NCBI RefSeq assembly: GCF_000186265.1
Contig: NC_014934.1
Location: 1,364,001-1,428,000 of the forward strand
Source of the DNA: Cellulophaga algicola DSM 14237
GTDB lineage: Bacteria; Bacteroidota; Bacteroidia; Flavobacteriales; Flavobacteriaceae
Reading direction: 5' to 3'
DNA length: 64,000 nt
Part shown: positions 63,288-64,000 of the stretch, one piece after another
How positions within the stretch are numbered: position 1 is the stretch's first letter
How the letters are laid out: each line of letters begins with the position of its first letter
Made by a program: the position numbers and the translations under genes
Notes under the pieces: model-generated
What the model was told of the DNA's origin: nothing
What the model saw: the letters and a program-made list of their open reading frames with translations, nothing else
The model's database searches: none

Positions 63288-63326
63288 TTTGGTTGTTCAG
63301 GGATACAATTATTAATCGTAACTTTG
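63288..63326 (+). promoter_or_regulatory. promoter of the aldehyde dehydrogenase gene
   Basis: TAACTTTG at 63319-63326 matches TAnnTTTG. An upstream TTTGG/TTG at 63288-63295 gives a -33 element with about 23 bases between TTG and the -7 box. The ATG follows 36 bases later. Confidence 0.5.
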
Positions 63327-63362
63327 AATAAATATAACATTTAACTAATAAAAAGTTATAAA

Positions 63363-64000
63363 ATGTCAAAAACAACAACAGACTTCGGTATTGATTCTGC
63401 TTTAAAGACTTTAGGAGTATCAGCTACTAATTTAGGTACATCAACAGGATCAAAGTTTTTTGCTTCAGGTGAAGAAATAGCTTCATATTCACCAGTAGAC
63501 GGTAAATTAATTGGCAAAGTAAAAGCAACTACGCAAGAAGATTACGCTAAAGTAATGGAGACAGCAACTGCGGCATTTCAAGAATGGAGAACAAAGCCAG
63601 CTCCGTTAAGAGGCGAAATAGTAAGACAGTTTGGTGACAAACTAAGAGAAAAAAAAGAAGCCTTAGGAAAACTTGTTTCTTATGAAATGGGAAAATCTTA
63701 CCAAGAAGGTTTAGGCGAGGTTCAAGAAATGATTGATATCTGTGATTTTGCAGTTGGCTTATCAAGACAACTACATGGGTTAACTATGCATTCTGAACGT
63801 CCCGGACATAGAATGTACGAGCAATACCACCCTTTAGGAGTTGTTGGTATTATTTCTGCTTTTAATTTTCCTGTAGCTGTTTGGGCTTGGAATACGGCTT
63901 TAGCCTGGATTTGTGGAGACGTATGTATCTGGAAACCGAGTGAAAAAACACCTATGTGCGGAATAGCATGTCAAAATATAGCTGCAGAAGTATTTGCAGC
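63363..64000 (+). CDS. aldehyde dehydrogenase family protein, ALDH7-like (3' truncated by window edge)
   Basis: The ATG at 63363 opens a frame that runs off the right edge (212 complete codons visible). ALDH fold: KFFASGEEIASYSPVDGKLIGKVKATTQEDY, FQEWRTKPAPLRGEIVRQFGDKLREKKEALGKLVSYEMGK, HPLGVVGIISAFNFPVAVWAWNTALAWICGDVCIWKPSEKTP. The HPLGVVGIISAFNFPVAVWAWN segment is typical of ALDH7 (alpha-aminoadipate semialdehyde / piperideine-6-carboxylate dehydrogenase, lysine catabolism). The catalytic Cys and Glu lie outside the window. Next to HAAO a 2-aminomuconate semialdehyde role was considered, but the ALDH7 pattern argues for lysine breakdown. It has its own promoter. Confidence 0.9.
   Translation, partial: MSKTTTDFGIDSALKTLGVSATNLGTSTGSKFFASGEEIASYSPVDGKLIGKVKATTQEDYAKVMETATAAFQEWRTKPAPLRGEIVRQFGDKLREKKEALGKLVSYEMGKSYQEGLGEVQEMIDICDFAVGLSRQLHGLTMHSERPGHRMYEQYHPLGVVGIISAFNFPVAVWAWNTALAWICGDVCIWKPSEKTPMCGIACQNIAAEVFA

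Noticed and set aside
63547-63765. Minus-strand ORF inside the aldehyde dehydrogenase gene
   Set aside because: The plus strand encodes an unmistakable ALDH from 63363 to the window end.
1-64000. CRISPR arrays, rRNA and tRNA genes
   Set aside because: I saw no regularly spaced direct repeats and no tRNA- or rRNA-like sequence on either strand while reading; a covariance-model scan was not possible here.

Overview
The window is a gene-dense, AT-rich chromosomal segment from a member of the Bacteroidota, almost certainly a marine-type flavobacterium (Flavobacteriaceae). The evidence is the set of TonB-dependent receptors with N-terminal carboxypeptidase-regulatory domains, DUF5689, GLPGLI-like and LEA-like lipoproteins, PAS kinases paired with single-domain response regulators, the missing Shine-Dalgarno sequences, and several TAnnTTTG-type -7 promoter boxes. 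I cannot fix the genus. I saw no rRNA, tRNA, CRISPR array, insertion sequence or prophage.

Layout. 1-4310: two tandem PAS histidine kinase plus receiver-only regulator cassettes, the first kinase cut by the left edge. 4291-9560: a DUF5689/lamin-tail lipoprotein and a TonB-dependent receptor on the minus strand, divergent from a secreted endonuclease/exonuclease/phosphatase, probably a nutrient-acquisition set. 9642-13392: a four-helix membrane protein and a large Oar-like TonB receptor. 13565-19938: pgi, an M23 peptidase with an altered zinc motif, tryptophan 2,3-dioxygenase, a DUF3108 protein and hppD, whose leader carries a 16-codon upstream ORF. 20138-30477: patatin-Omp85 protein, uvrC, 5-FTHF cyclo-ligase, lspA, a DksA-like protein and ileS. 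The IleS has a GIHH rather than HIGH signature. 30672-34304: LEA-like lipoprotein, a heme-type TonB receptor and recO. 34453-38151: an accessory patch holding a large lipoprotein with a GHH-type candidate nuclease C-terminus, a small candidate immunity gene, and a GLPGLI-like secreted protein. 38232-47516: metabolic genes (glutamate dehydrogenase, trans-sulfuration enzyme, DinB, ArsC/Spx-like, EamA transporter, thioesterase, nitronate monooxygenase-like, YheT hydrolase, cytochrome c lipoprotein), then a TPP riboswitch in front of thiD. 47523-55712: SulP transporter, an unknown lipoprotein, gpsA, PBP1C, CvpA and small conserved proteins. 55921-61440: a giant bacterial alpha-2-macroglobulin with an intact thioester. 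61755-64000: a CAP lipoprotein, 3-hydroxyanthranilate dioxygenase, a DUF1304 protein and the start of an aldehyde dehydrogenase.

How they work together. Aromatic amino-acid catabolism is spread over the window: tryptophan dioxygenase and HPPD around 16-20 kb, HAAO and ALDH at 62-64 kb. PBP1C and alpha-2-macroglobulin, which are a classical pair, lie close together on the same strand. ileS, dksA-like and lspA form a house-keeping run. The most likely novel material is the lipoprotein-borne toxin candidate with its neighbour, the hppD leader, and a motif (GTGnATTTCATCGA) shared by the two longest unexplained intergenic regions.
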